From NCBI RefSeq assembly GCF_003730195.1, contig NZ_QWGG01000005.1, positions 186,001 through 250,000 of the forward strand: a stretch of 64,000 nucleotides of DNA, given 5' to 3'. Made by a program: the position numbers and the translations under genes. The notes beneath the pieces were generated by a model. It was not told the origin of the DNA and made no database searches. It saw only the letters and a list, made by a program, of their open reading frames with translations. Below, piece after piece: positions 9,122 to 18,140 of the stretch. Source of the DNA: Halosimplex salinum. Lineage in GTDB: Archaea > Halobacteriota > Halobacteria > Halobacteriales > Haloarculaceae. How positions within the stretch are numbered: position 1 is the stretch's first letter; each line of letters opens with the position of its first letter.

Positions 9122-9691
9122 ATGGCAACCACGACGAAGTCGAGAGTGAACGAGTTCGAGAGCAGAGTCGGCGGTCTCACGGTGCAGGGGAAGGCACACA
9201 GCCTGAGTGCGTGGTTCGTCCTCGCGCTTCGCCTCATGATGGGCTACGCGTTCCTGTACTCCGGGGTTTCGAAGATCACCGCGGCGGAACCGTTCAGCGC
9301 GGGCGGGTACCTGACCCACAGCGCGGCGGCGAACGGCAACCCCCTGGCCGGCGTGTTCGCCTGGATGGGGTCGACGCCGTGGTTCGTCGAGTTCGCGAAC
9401 GTCGCGGTCCCGTGGGGCGAGCTGCTCATCGGACTGGGCCTGCTCGTCGGCGCGCTCGTTCGCCTCGCGGCGTTCTTCGGCGCGCTCATGATGCTCATGT
9501 TCTACTTCGGGAACTGGAGCATCGAACACGGCCTCATCAACGGGGACTTCGCGTACATGCTCGTGTTCCTCGCCGTCGCCGCCTTCGGCGCCGGCCGGAT
9601 ACTCGGGCTGGACGCACTGATCGAGCGGTACGAAATCGACGGTGAAGCGCTGATCGAGCGCTACCCGCGACTCGAGTACGTCCTCGGCTGA
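9122..9691 (+). CDS. DoxX-family membrane protein
   Basis: A 189-residue integral membrane protein with four predicted membrane segments (about residues 32-52, 95-118, 122-140 and 146-165). The N-terminal segment reads LRLMMGYAFLYSGVSKI, which matches the DoxX/DoxD fold used by thiosulfate:quinone oxidoreductase small subunits and by many uncharacterised haloarchaeal proteins. The family is associated with electron transfer from sulfur compounds or thiols to quinones, but the catalytic partner subunit is not nearby, so the substrate is unknown. It is preceded by a good ribosome-binding sequence and is transcribed alone, convergent with rio2. Confidence 0.8.
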   Translation: MATTTKSRVNEFESRVGGLTVQGKAHSLSAWFVLALRLMMGYAFLYSGVSKITAAEPFSAGGYLTHSAAANGNPLAGVFAWMGSTPWFVEFANVAVPWGELLIGLGLLVGALVRLAAFFGALMMLMFYFGNWSIEHGLINGDFAYMLVFLAVAAFGAGRILGLDALIERYEIDGEALIERYPRLEYVLG

Positions 9692-9894
9692 GGTCGAGGA
9701 CGTTTCCGCACCGCTATTTTCCGAGTTTTTCGCGAATACGGCCGAGACGCTCTCTCCGACCCGTTTCTGTGCGCGGCCGAAACCCGACCGGCCCGAATTT
9801 AATATAGCGGCATGTAATTTACAAGCACGAAATAGCATGGGGATTTTTGTTCTCTATCGATGGTCAGAAAACGGCAGAACGGGGAAACCAGCGC

Positions 9895-10803
9895 TCAGGC
9901 GGTGAATTCGGTGACCGATTCGAAGGAGTCCTCGGCGAGTGTTGCTGCGAGCTCGGGGACGTCCACGTCGTCGACGTGACTGGGGTACTTGCGGGCGAAG
10001 TAGCCGACGAGGTTTTCGACGTCGCGTTCGAGGAGTTCGCGGGCGTTCTCGTGGTCGGTCGGGACGGCCTGGGGCCAGTCGAAGACGACCACCCCCTGCT
10101 CGGTGACGAAGACGTTGTACTCGCTCATGTCCGCGTGAACGTACCCCTCCGCGTAGGCGGTCGCCATCTCCGCGAGGATCAGTTCCATCACCGGGACGAC
10201 CTGCGCGTCGGTGAGTTTCGTCCGCGAGAGCTCGATGCCGTCGACTTTCTCCATCACCAGGGCGTGGCGGTTCTGCCCGATCGGTTGGGGCACGGACACG
10301 TCGGGGTAGAGCGCCTCGAGGGTCTCGTACTCGCGTTCGGCGGCCTTGCGCGCGGTGTAGAGCCAGGAGACGTGGTCGCGGTCGGCGGTGTACTCCCGTT
10401 CTTTCATCACCTCCCGGAAGTTGGTGTACCCCTCGCGGTGGTACTTCAGGGCGAGCGGCCGGTAGGAGCGGACCTCGTACACGTCGCTCTCCTTGCCGAC
10501 GCCCAGCGGCGCGCCGACGCCGTCGAACGTCTCCCGTTCGGCGAACGCGTGGAGCGCGAGCGCGTCGTACCCCTCGAAGGTGAGCTTGAACCCCTCGTAC
10601 TGGATCGTCTTGCGCTCGACCAGTCCGCGGTCCTCACAGCGGTCCAGCCGGTAGTCGACGTCCTCGGCGGTGAGTCGGGAGTACTCGGGCAACTTCTCGC
10701 GGTTGACGTACTCTGAGAAGCGCATCCCCTGTTCGACCCCCGAGAGCAGATAGAAGTCCTCGGGCTCGAGGTCGGCTATCACGGATGCGACGTTCTGGAC
10801 CAT
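9895..10803 (-). CDS. rio2: RIO2-type serine/threonine protein kinase / ATPase
   Basis: A 302-residue protein with the RIO2 arrangement: an N-terminal winged helix (about residues 1-85, with SRLTAEDVDYRLDRCEDRGLV), then a RIO kinase domain with the nucleotide loop GVGKESDVYEV (about 100-110), the catalytic HADMSEYNVFV (His-Ala-Asp, about 225-235) and the metal-binding VVFDWPQ. RIO2 acts in late maturation of the small ribosomal subunit, using ATP hydrolysis to drive its own release. Length and domain order match archaeal RIO2 exactly. It is a single-gene unit on the - strand, convergent with the DoxX-like gene. Confidence 0.95.
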   Translation of the reverse strand: MVQNVASVIADLEPEDFYLLSGVEQGMRFSEYVNREKLPEYSRLTAEDVDYRLDRCEDRGLVERKTIQYEGFKLTFEGYDALALHAFAERETFDGVGAPLGVGKESDVYEVRSYRPLALKYHREGYTNFREVMKEREYTADRDHVSWLYTARKAAEREYETLEALYPDVSVPQPIGQNRHALVMEKVDGIELSRTKLTDAQVVPVMELILAEMATAYAEGYVHADMSEYNVFVTEQGVVVFDWPQAVPTDHENARELLERDVENLVGYFARKYPSHVDDVDVPELAATLAEDSFESVTEFTA

Positions 10804-11021
10804 TACTCGCCCATACTCCGTCGATAGGGAAAAGCCCGACGCGTTCGCCGACAGACAGTGATAAATCGCTCTCCGCTATATCGAATTGCCATCGAGTCCG
10901 CCGGCGGTGAGCACCGGCGATCGCGGAGAGACTGCCTGATACCGGCGTCTCGGGAGTCGTCCGTGGGGCGCGCCGAGTTCGAGCACCGGTCGCGGGCGAG
11001 CACACCCGGTGATCGAAACAA

Positions 11022-11056
11022 CTTGAAGAAATTTTTCTACCCGAAATTATTTCAAG
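11022..11056. promoter_or_regulatory. Imperfect inverted repeat in the promoter of the substrate-binding lipoprotein gene
   Basis: Two 13-bp arms (cttgaagaaattt at 11022-11034 and aaattatttcaag at 11044-11056; 11 of 13 positions complementary) flank a 9-bp spacer. The right arm lies about 27 bases before the ATG at 11083, where the TATA element of a leaderless transcript is expected. It is a plausible operator for the TrmB-type regulator encoded downstream at 13430, but this link is inferred. Confidence 0.45.
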
Positions 11057-11082
11057 GGGTGCTACACAGTAGGGCATGGATC

Positions 11083-13239
11083 ATGGTAGCCAATCACGAG
11101 GGTGGCGGAGACGACAGCGGATCGGACGCCGCGGTCTCCCGTCGCCGGTACGCGCAGTTGTTGGCGGGGATGGGTACAGCCGGATTGGCCGGGTGTCCGA
11201 GCGAGAGCGGGGGCACGCCGACGAGTCTGGATTCGGACGACGACACCGCGACACCGCTGTCGGGCGGAGACGGCGTCAAGATCGAATCGACGCAGACGGC
11301 GACCGAGCGCGACCCGGTCGTCGACAGCATCGCGTACGCGCACTCGAACTCGCCGGACGTGTTCGACTGGAACCCGTGGACGCCACAGGACAACACCAGC
11401 GGCGACCTGTGGATGTCCGATCTGTTCGGGCTCCGCAACGTCCACACGACGAACACCACGTTCAGCGGGACGACGGTTCCGACGCCGCACAAGCCCGACC
11501 ACGACGAGATCGAGATCATGACGTGGGTGGCCGACTGGGAGGTGAACCCGCCGTACGACTGGCGGGACCACCACGACGACCGCTCGTCGTACTGGAACGG
11601 CGACCCGCACGACGCGGTGGCCCGGGAGAAGCACAACCACGTCAACTTCTTTCAGGGCGGCAACAAGTTCACCGAGGACGCGACGTTCAACCAGGAGGCC
11701 GAGGATCAGTGGACGCTCCACCAGTGGACGGACAAGGGCGCGGTGCCGGCCCAGGACCCCGATCCGACGGCGCGAAACATCCTGGTGACGTACGCGGGGC
11801 CGGTCGACGGCGACCCGCCGCTCCATCCCGACTTCACGGAGCCGTACCTCGAACGCTACCGGGACGCGGGCACGCAGGACCAGTCGACCGGCGTCACGGA
11901 CGACCTGAAGAGCGACCGGGTTAGTCTCGACCGGATCGCGCTGAACGGCGGGACGGACGAGACGCTGGCCGGGTCCGGCCCGTACGTCCTCGAATCGATG
12001 GACGACGTGGGCTCGGAGAAGATGGTCCTCCACCTCGACGAGGACCACCCGAACGCCGGGCACACGAACGTCGAGAAACTCGAGGTGTACTGGGCGGAGG
12101 GCGACCGTCGCCAGACCCTGATCTCCGAGGGGGTCCTCGACCTGAACGACGGGGACATCTCGCCGGGGTCCGCGATCAATCGCGACGTGCTCCCCGACTA
12201 CATGCAGGAGTTCACCCGCTGGCTGCGCGCGACGGGCGGGGACATGTGGAAACTCAACTGGAACAACCCGCATCTCCAGAACCTCTGGGTCCGCCGTGCG
12301 CTCGTCGAGGCGATCGACTGGAACGCGGTCAGCGCCAACGGCTGGGGCGAAGGCGGCTCGCAGGTGCTCGAACACGACACGTTCATGCTCGACGCCCAGT
12401 CGGAGAGCGTCTTCTCCGACGAGTTCCTCGACAGTCTCCACACGTACTCGAAGTCACAGAACCTCGAACGGGCCGACGAGTACATGCGCCGCGCGGGATA
12501 CTCGAAACAGGGCGGTCAGTGGGTCGACCCGCAGGGTAACCCCGCGTCGATCGACCTGATCGCCACGTCGGACATCCAGGACCACGTGCAGGCCGCCCAG
12601 ACGATCCGTGCGAACCTCACCAGCTGGGGTTTCGGCATGAACTTCAGCACGCAGGGCTGGTCGACGTGGTCGAACAACATCGACCCGAACGGCGGCCTCA
12701 ACTACGACTCGACCGTCTTCTGGCACGGCGCCGCCTACGTCTTCCAGTACTACCACGACGTGGGCGCGTGGTGGAACGAGGGGCTCGTCGCCGGCAGTCC
12801 GACCGCGGCCAGTCCGTACGAGGCCGACCCCGACGACGAGGTCGACACGCAGGGCAAACCGATCGTCCAGCAGGTGCCCGACGAGGCCGGTGCCTTCGAG
12901 GCGCCCGACGAGGCCGGGAAAGCCCCGGATCTCGAGAACGCGACGGAGGTCAACCTCGTCGAGACGGTCGACGCCATCCGCGAGCCCGGCAACTCGGCCG
13001 AGGACCGCCAGGAGCTCTACCGGACCTGCGCGAAGTACTACAACTTCTACGTCCCGCACTTCCCGTTCCACCAGTACCTGATGGGGTCGTTCGGGAACGT
13101 GCGTGACTTCGACTGGCCCGAGGCGGGCGCGAAGGCGTTCGACTACGAGCACTCGTTCGGCATCGAGGACGCGCTCGTGCTCGGCGGCATCGCACAGGCC
13201 AGCTACGACGAGGAGTTCGAACCGCCGGAGGAGGGATAA
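11083..13239 (+). CDS. ABC-type substrate-binding lipoprotein, family 5 (peptide/oligosaccharide type)
   Basis: A 718-residue exported lipoprotein. The start at 11083 places a twin arginine (SRRRYAQLLAGMG) directly before a lipobox LAGC at about residue 38, a Tat-lipoprotein signal typical of haloarchaea. The mature protein resembles extracellular solute-binding family 5: ligand-binding lobes with WKLNWNNPHLQNLWVRRAL and the helix motif AAQTIRANLTSWGF. It is longer than the usual 550-600 residues. Family members capture oligopeptides, nickel or oligosaccharides for an ABC importer. No permease or ATPase gene is next to it, so it is an orphan that must use a transporter encoded elsewhere or act as a sensor. 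A TrmB regulator follows in the same direction. Confidence 0.85.
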   Translation: MVANHEGGGDDSGSDAAVSRRRYAQLLAGMGTAGLAGCPSESGGTPTSLDSDDDTATPLSGGDGVKIESTQTATERDPVVDSIAYAHSNSPDVFDWNPWTPQDNTSGDLWMSDLFGLRNVHTTNTTFSGTTVPTPHKPDHDEIEIMTWVADWEVNPPYDWRDHHDDRSSYWNGDPHDAVAREKHNHVNFFQGGNKFTEDATFNQEAEDQWTLHQWTDKGAVPAQDPDPTARNILVTYAGPVDGDPPLHPDFTEPYLERYRDAGTQDQSTGVTDDLKSDRVSLDRIALNGGTDETLAGSGPYVLESMDDVGSEKMVLHLDEDHPNAGHTNVEKLEVYWAEGDRRQTLISEGVLDLNDGDISPGSAINRDVLPDYMQEFTRWLRATGGDMWKLNWNNPHLQNLWVRRALVEAIDWNAVSANGWGEGGSQVLEHDTFMLDAQSESVFSDEFLDSLHTYSKSQNLERADEYMRRAGYSKQGGQWVDPQGNPASIDLIATSDIQDHVQAAQTIRANLTSWGFGMNFSTQGWSTWSNNIDPNGGLNYDSTVFWHGAAYVFQYYHDVGAWWNEGLVAGSPTAASPYEADPDDEVDTQGKPIVQQVPDEAGAFEAPDEAGKAPDLENATEVNLVETVDAIREPGNSAEDRQELYRTCAKYYNFYVPHFPFHQYLMGSFGNVRDFDWPEAGAKAFDYEHSFGIEDALVLGGIAQASYDEEFEPPEEG

Positions 13240-13429
13240 CCGTGTAATCGAGTCGTCTGCGCCGACCGCAGTCGAACCGCCAGTCAGCTCCCACACTCCT
13301 TGCCGCGGACCGCCCGGCGACCGCGACGCCGGCGCCGACGAACGGCTCCCCTCAGGCGTCGGGGGTCGCCGGCGACTCCCTCGGCGGAACAGACACACGG
13401 ATTACCCGTGAGTGAGTGATACCAGATCG

Positions 13430-14482
13430 ATGGCAGACTCCGACGACGAGGCACTCAGAGAGCAACTGCGGGTGTTCGGCCTCTCCGACAACGAGATTAA
13501 CACCTACTTCACGCTCCTGGAACTGGGCGAGGCGACGACGAGCACGGTCGCCGACGACACCGGCGTCACCCAGCGGTCGGTGTACAACATCGTCGAGCGA
13601 CTCGAAGCGCGGGCGCTCGTCCGGGTGAACGACCACGTCTCGCCGACGACGATCCGCGCGCTCCCGCCGTCGGAGGCGATGGCGGACATCTCCGACCGCA
13701 TCGACGCGATGACGCCCGCCCTGGAGGAGCGATTCACCGAGACCGAGCCCCGGACCTCGGAGATCGAGATGGCCAAGTCCCGGCGGAAGGCGCTCAGGCA
13801 ACTGACCGAGGACGTCGCGGCCGCCGAGTCGGAGGTGCTGGTCTCCGTGCCGGCGGACGTGTTCCCGGAGATCGAGTCCGAGTTGCGGGCGGCGCTCGAC
13901 CGGGGCGTGTTCGTCCTCCTGCTGGTCGCGGAGGTCGAGGACGCCGACGCCGCGGCCGAGCGCTACGCCGGCGCGGGGACGGTCGTCCGCTGCTGGGGCG
14001 ACGAGATGGCCTTCGCCTACGCGGTCGACGACGAGCGGGCGATGATCGGCAGCGCCGACGTGTTCGACGGCGCCTACTTCGAGGAGGGGGTCGTCTGGGT
14101 CTCGGAGTGGGGACTGACCGGCGCGGTCATCGCCACGTTCCTCGGCGCCTACTGGCCGTTCGCCTGGGAGGTCGACGTCGCGGAGCGGCCGGACCTGCCG
14201 GTGACGTGTTCCTGGTTCCGGCGAGCGACGTTCGCAGCGACCCGGCATCTGCGGGCGGGCGCGGACCTGCGTGTCGAGGTCGAGACCGAGAGCGGCGAAC
14301 GACTCGCCGGTCGGGTCGTCGAGGCGCGGCAGGCGCTGGTCGACCCCGCCACGAACGAGTTCACGCTGGAGAACAGCCTCGTCCTCGAGACGGACGAGGG
14401 GCGGGTCAGCGTCGGCGCGCCCGGCGGCTTCCTCGAGGAGTTCCGCGGGTCGTCGGTCACGCTCCGGTCGGTCTCCGAGTGA
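13430..14482 (+). CDS. TrmB-family transcriptional regulator
   Basis: A 350-residue regulator; the ATG at 13430 was preferred over an in-frame GTG at 13412 because it starts the conserved N-terminus. Residues about 5-75 form the TrmB winged helix (FGLSDNEINTYFTLLELGEA, VTQRSVYNIVERLEARALV). A short coiled segment follows, then the phospholipase-D-like domain (about 115-240) and the C-terminal TrmB sensor domain, which in characterised members binds sugars. It lies 190 bp after the substrate-binding lipoprotein gene and is transcribed the same way, so it may control that gene in response to a sugar. That regulatory link is inferred. Confidence 0.88.
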   Translation: MADSDDEALREQLRVFGLSDNEINTYFTLLELGEATTSTVADDTGVTQRSVYNIVERLEARALVRVNDHVSPTTIRALPPSEAMADISDRIDAMTPALEERFTETEPRTSEIEMAKSRRKALRQLTEDVAAAESEVLVSVPADVFPEIESELRAALDRGVFVLLLVAEVEDADAAAERYAGAGTVVRCWGDEMAFAYAVDDERAMIGSADVFDGAYFEEGVVWVSEWGLTGAVIATFLGAYWPFAWEVDVAERPDLPVTCSWFRRATFAATRHLRAGADLRVEVETESGERLAGRVVEARQALVDPATNEFTLENSLVLETDEGRVSVGAPGGFLEEFRGSSVTLRSVSE

Positions 14483-14527
14483 GCGCTGACGAGGGGAGAC
14501 GAAGATCGGGAGAAGACGGCGGGACTA

Positions 14528-14905
14528 TTACTCGCTGGCGACGGCTTCGACGGCGGCCATGGCCTCGCTCTCGTCGGCGTCCTCGCCGAGCCACTCGTCG
14601 GCCCACCCCTCGATGGCGTCGAACACCGGGCAGAGCGACTCCCCCTTCGCGGTCAGCGAGTAGAAGGTCGCGACCGGCGCGTCCTCTTCGAGGCGGCGGT
14701 CGACCAGGTTCATGTCCTGCAGGTCGTCGAGCACGCGCGAGAGCGTCCGCGAACTCGCGCCCGTCGAGCGTTTGAGCTCGTTGAAGCGCTTCTCGCCCTC
14801 CTGGAGGTCGTAGAGCACGACCAGTCGCCACTGGGAACCGATCTGTTCGAGCGAGTCGACTACCGGGCACGCATCCGGGTTCGCCGCGTCCGAGTTGGTC
14901 GCCAT
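14528..14905 (-). CDS. HxlR-family winged-helix transcriptional regulator
   Basis: A 125-residue DNA-binding protein with the HxlR pattern: an N-terminal cysteine (Cys13 in PDACPVVDSL), the helix GSQWRLVVLYDL, and the wing region RFNELKRSTGASSRTLSRVLDDLQ. HxlR proteins are dimeric regulators, several of which sense thiols or quinones through that cysteine. It is divergent from the DoxX-family gene at 15229 across 323 bp, and HxlR/DoxX pairing fits redox control. A 7-bp inverted repeat sits just upstream of its start and is a candidate autoregulatory site. Confidence 0.88.
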   Translation of the reverse strand: MATNSDAANPDACPVVDSLEQIGSQWRLVVLYDLQEGEKRFNELKRSTGASSRTLSRVLDDLQDMNLVDRRLEEDAPVATFYSLTAKGESLCPVFDAIEGWADEWLGEDADESEAMAAVEAVASE

Positions 14906-15228
14906 ACCCCTCGATACGACACCGGTGTACTTAGGCGGTTCGCTTACGAACCGGGTGTCGTTCGGATACCTGTGGTAGCAGCGTTACCTGGATTGATTCG
15001 GATACCTGGAGTCGAGACGGAACCTGACACGCCGTCGAAACCGCGCGACCTGCGTTCGTCCGTAACCACCCGACAACGCCCGGTAACACGGGCGTCCCCC
15101 GGTAACACCAATGTCAGATAACGTATATGTGGTGGAGGGTCGTACGTGCTGTCGATGGCAGAGACACGTATTCGACACGACGGGAGCGCGGAAACCAGTG
15201 AAACGGACCGAACCGGGGTGACGGCCTG
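14906..15228. promoter_or_regulatory. Divergent promoter region with inverted and direct repeats
   Basis: This 323-bp gap between divergent HxlR and DoxX genes contains no ORF of substance. An inverted repeat, cggttcg-ctta-cgaaccg, occupies 14936-14953, at the promoter of the HxlR gene. The 12-mer ttcggatacctg is repeated directly at 14961-14972 and 14997-15008, and ccggtaacac occurs twice near 15080-15110. A TATA-like acgtatatgt lies near 15121. Operator function is inferred from position and symmetry. Confidence 0.5.
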
Positions 15229-15648
15229 ATGGTCGTCGAGTCGGCCGCGGGCGAAGTGATCTTCCTGCTCGCGCGGGTCCTGTTCGGTGCCGTGCTCGCG
15301 TTCATGGGGCTCAATCACTTCTCGGGCGTCGAGGGGATGGCCGGTTACGCCGAGATGAAGGGGCTGCCGGCGCCGACGTTCTCCGTAATCGCGGCGGGGG
15401 TCGTGCTCGTGCTCGGCGGCGTCGGGATCGTGCTCGGAGTCGCACCGGTGCTCGCGGCCGGTGCGGTCGCGACCTTCCTGCTGGTCTCGGCCGTGACGAT
15501 GCACGACTTCTGGGCCGTGCCCGAGGACCAGACGCAGGACGAGATGACGCAGTTCCTGAAGAACGTCGCGCTGGCCGGCGGCGCGCTCGCGTTCCTGGCG
15601 CTCGGCGGGCAGGCGTGGCCCTACGCGGTGGACGTCGGCCTGTTCTAG
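15229..15648 (+). CDS. DoxX-family membrane protein
   Basis: A 139-residue membrane protein with four hydrophobic segments (about 8-28, 47-68, 73-92 and 111-130). ARVLFGAVLAFMGLNHF and the small-residue-rich second and third segments fit the DoxX family. The central loop HDFWAVPEDQTQDEMTQFLKN is typical of haloarchaeal members. Function probably concerns quinone-linked redox chemistry, unproven. Its stop overlaps the stop region of the convergent winged-helix gene by 4 bp, and it is divergent from an HxlR regulator. Confidence 0.8.
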   Translation: MVVESAAGEVIFLLARVLFGAVLAFMGLNHFSGVEGMAGYAEMKGLPAPTFSVIAAGVVLVLGGVGIVLGVAPVLAAGAVATFLLVSAVTMHDFWAVPEDQTQDEMTQFLKNVALAGGALAFLALGGQAWPYAVDVGLF

Positions 15649-15929
15649 CTCGGCGCGGTGACGCGGTCGATGATCTCGTCGGCGGTGTCCCAGCTACTGC
15701 GCAGGCGCTCGCTCGGGAGGTAGATCGCGCCGTACTCGTCACCGCTCCGGCGCACGAGGTCCTTCTCCCGGAGGACGTCGAGGTGGTGGCGGACCGTCTT
15801 GTAGTCGAGGTCGAGCGCGTCGGCCAGCTGGTTCGCGTTGCGCGGGCGCTCCCGGAGCGCTCGGATGATGCGCGCTCGGTTCGGGCCGCCTCGCGTTCCT
15901 GCCAGGACGTGCCAGAGTGTTCCTTCCAT
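15645..15929 (-). CDS. ArsR-type winged-helix regulator
   Basis: A 94-residue single-domain DNA-binding protein: GGPNRARIIRALRERPRNANQLADALDLDYKTVRHHLDVLREKDLV is the helix-turn-helix and recognition helix of the ArsR-like superfamily (motif roughly residues 14-60), followed by a short wing ending RRSGDEYGAIYL. There are no metal-binding cysteines, so it is not a metalloregulator of the classic kind. It overlaps the 3' end of the DoxX gene by 4 bp in convergent orientation, and its target is unknown. Confidence 0.82.
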   Translation of the reverse strand: MEGTLWHVLAGTRGGPNRARIIRALRERPRNANQLADALDLDYKTVRHHLDVLREKDLVRRSGDEYGAIYLPSERLRSSWDTADEIIDRVTAPS

Positions 15930-16040
15930 TCGTCGGTGTCCGTGTCGGGGGACCGCTCTCCGTGTGCCCGTGTGTCAGGGTCTGTTTCCCTTAAACCCAG
16001 TGACGCGACGTACCGCGGACGTTACCGGCGACGGCACGGC

Positions 16041-17906
16041 TCAGCGCGTCACGTCTCTCCCATTGGACCGCGACCGTCGTTTCTGTGTGACGCCGTACGC
16101 GGCGAGACACAGCGTCACGAGGAGGTTGAGTGCGCCGAACAGGGGTACGCCGCCGAGGCCGCCCAGGAGGCCGGCGGCCGAGGCGTCGCGCTGGCTACCG
16201 TCGTCAGCGCCGAGCGCCGCCGCATCGTCGGTCGTCTGCCGGTCGGTCGTCGACTCGTCCTCGCTCGTCGGGTCAGCGTCGCTCTCGGCCGTCGATTCGC
16301 CGTCGACGCTCGCGAGGCGTTCGAGCACCGCGAGGTCCTGCTCCATCCGGTCGGCGTCGAGTGCGGACTGCTCGGCGCGGAAGTACTCGTGGAACCGGTC
16401 GATCCGCGCGTCGTAGGGTTCGGAAACCTCCAGCGACACCGACCCCTGTTCCCACTGGCTGTCGTACTCGCGGTACTCGATGGGGTCGTCCGAGCGCTCG
16501 GCGGCGGGTTCGCCGTCGGCGCGCTCGTGGGCCATCCAGTTGCGCATCAGCGTGCCGTACTCGCTGAGCGCGACCGCCTTGCGGACGCCCGTCGACTCGT
16601 AGTAGGGCGCCTCGTTCGCCTCGAAGTCGACGCTCCGGGTCACCTCGCGGGCCTCCCCGCCGGGCTCCTCGTAGCTCGCGACGAGGTCGAGTGCGGGGTC
16701 CTCGCCGGTCCGCTCGACTTCCAGGAGGACCACGCCGCCCTCGGTCCTGTTGCCCTCGCGTCTGGAGGGGAACAGCGTCGTGACCTCCATCAGTTCGTCG
16801 CTGGCGGCGTCGGCCTGGGGCGACCCGTAGACGTTCTCGATCTCGTAGCCGTCGCCGGCGACGCGCAGGGAGAGGTTGTACACAAGCGGCGTGACCATGT
16901 ACGAGAACCCCTCGTCCATGCGCTCCTCGAACTCCGCCGGCGAGTGGACGGAGTAGTAGTTGGCGCCGCGGACCGTCGAGATGGTCTCGGTCAGCCGGGA
17001 GTTGAAGTCGACGCCCACGCCGACGAACGTGGTGTGGATGCCTTCGTCGGCGTAGCTCTGCATGCGCGATTCGAGCGACCCGCCGTCGGTGTCGCCGAGG
17101 TTCGGCATCGCGTCGGTGACGTAGACGACGCGGGTCTCGCGCTCGCTGTCGTCTGCCCGCTCGGCGAGCATGTCGTGGGCCTCGGTCATCCCGGCGTCGA
17201 GGTTGGTCCCGCCGTCGGCGTTCAGGCTCCGAACGTCGCTGCGGAGGTCGCCGCGGTCGATCTCGGAGACCCGCTGGAGGCCCTGCACGGTGCGAGCGGT
17301 GTTGTCGTACCGGACGACACCGACGCGGTCCTCGTCGTTCAGGTGGCCGAGCATGGAGACCACCGCGTCGCCGGCGGCGTCCATCTTCCGCTGGTTCTCC
17401 TCGACCCGCTTCTCCTCGCCGCCGTCGTAGTAGTACTCGTCGAACCGGTTCTCCATCGACCCGGAGGTGTCGACGACGACCACGAGGTTCAGCGGCTTCC
17501 GTTCGAAGTCCTCCTTCGTGATCCCGGAGTTCAGCCCGACCGTGACGAACCGCTCGGTGTCGTTCGAGAGCGGGTCGCGAGTCACCGCCGTGCTGTAGGA
17601 CGGACAGAACAGTTCGTCGCAGGGCCGGTCCTGTCCGGTGTCGAAGTAGTAGTCGTGGAACAGTCCCTCGTAGGTCAGGTCCGTCGGTTGCGGGACGTAC
17701 CCCTCCTCAACGTTCGTCCGGAAGGCGTTGGCGTCCTGTGCGCCGCCGGCGCTGACACCGATGTTGCCGCTGCTGCCGTCGCCGCCGGCCATCGCGCCGC
17801 TCCCGCCGTCGCCGCCGGCCGCCACGTCTGCGCTCCCGCCGCTCCCCGAACAGCCGGCGAGGACTACCAACACGACCACTGCCACCGTACCTATCACCTG
17901 TCGCAT
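16041..17906 (-). CDS. VWA-domain lipoprotein with C-terminal membrane anchor
   Basis: A 621-residue surface protein starting at the ATG at 17906 (a GTG two codons earlier was rejected). The signal peptide ends in the lipobox LAGCSGSGG (Cys19), followed by a Gly/Ser-rich linker. A von Willebrand factor A domain (about 145-335) has an intact MIDAS start, VVVDTSGSM, near residue 150. A further roughly 170-residue domain follows, then an acidic linker and a C-terminal hydrophobic segment (VPLFGALNLLVTLCLAAYGV) ending in basic residues. Family members bind Mg2+ and take part in protein-protein or surface interactions. It stands alone. Confidence 0.85.
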   Translation of the reverse strand: MRQVIGTVAVVVLVVLAGCSGSGGSADVAAGGDGGSGAMAGGDGSSGNIGVSAGGAQDANAFRTNVEEGYVPQPTDLTYEGLFHDYYFDTGQDRPCDELFCPSYSTAVTRDPLSNDTERFVTVGLNSGITKEDFERKPLNLVVVVDTSGSMENRFDEYYYDGGEEKRVEENQRKMDAAGDAVVSMLGHLNDEDRVGVVRYDNTARTVQGLQRVSEIDRGDLRSDVRSLNADGGTNLDAGMTEAHDMLAERADDSERETRVVYVTDAMPNLGDTDGGSLESRMQSYADEGIHTTFVGVGVDFNSRLTETISTVRGANYYSVHSPAEFEERMDEGFSYMVTPLVYNLSLRVAGDGYEIENVYGSPQADAASDELMEVTTLFPSRREGNRTEGGVVLLEVERTGEDPALDLVASYEEPGGEAREVTRSVDFEANEAPYYESTGVRKAVALSEYGTLMRNWMAHERADGEPAAERSDDPIEYREYDSQWEQGSVSLEVSEPYDARIDRFHEYFRAEQSALDADRMEQDLAVLERLASVDGESTAESDADPTSEDESTTDRQTTDDAAALGADDGSQRDASAAGLLGGLGGVPLFGALNLLVTLCLAAYGVTQKRRSRSNGRDVTR

Positions 17907-18090
17907 ACCCACGTATCGTTCACGTTTCCTAATAGGTGGGATGATGGATCAAAGAGGCGTTTCACCGTCCAGCAGCCGTCTATCGACAGAATATCTGAGG
18001 GTGTTCGACGATCGTGATTTCGTGTGAACGCCACGTGGTTCGGGATCGATCGCTGGTCTCGAGACCGGAGAGGTGTGCGTTCCGGTCGAG

Positions 18091-18108
18091 TAGTGTGGTT
18101 ACACACTA
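18091..18108. promoter_or_regulatory. Inverted repeat in front of vapB-vapC
   Basis: The 7-bp arms tagtgtg (18091-18097) and cacacta (18102-18108) flank a 4-bp spacer, ending 33 bases before the vapB ATG and next to a TATA-like gttttac. VapB antitoxins with an AbrB fold usually repress their own operon by binding such repeats, so this is the expected operator position. Function is inferred. Confidence 0.55.
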
Positions 18109-18140
18109 GCGTTTTACGGCTGGACCTCGTTCCCGGAAAT

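Noticed and set aside
9847-10716. 289-residue + strand open frame opposite rio2
   Set aside because: It is antisense to a complete RIO2 kinase with intact motifs and has no recognisable domain.
13412-13429. Upstream GTG start for the TrmB gene
   Set aside because: The six added residues are not part of the family N-terminus, and the ATG at 13430 is the better start.
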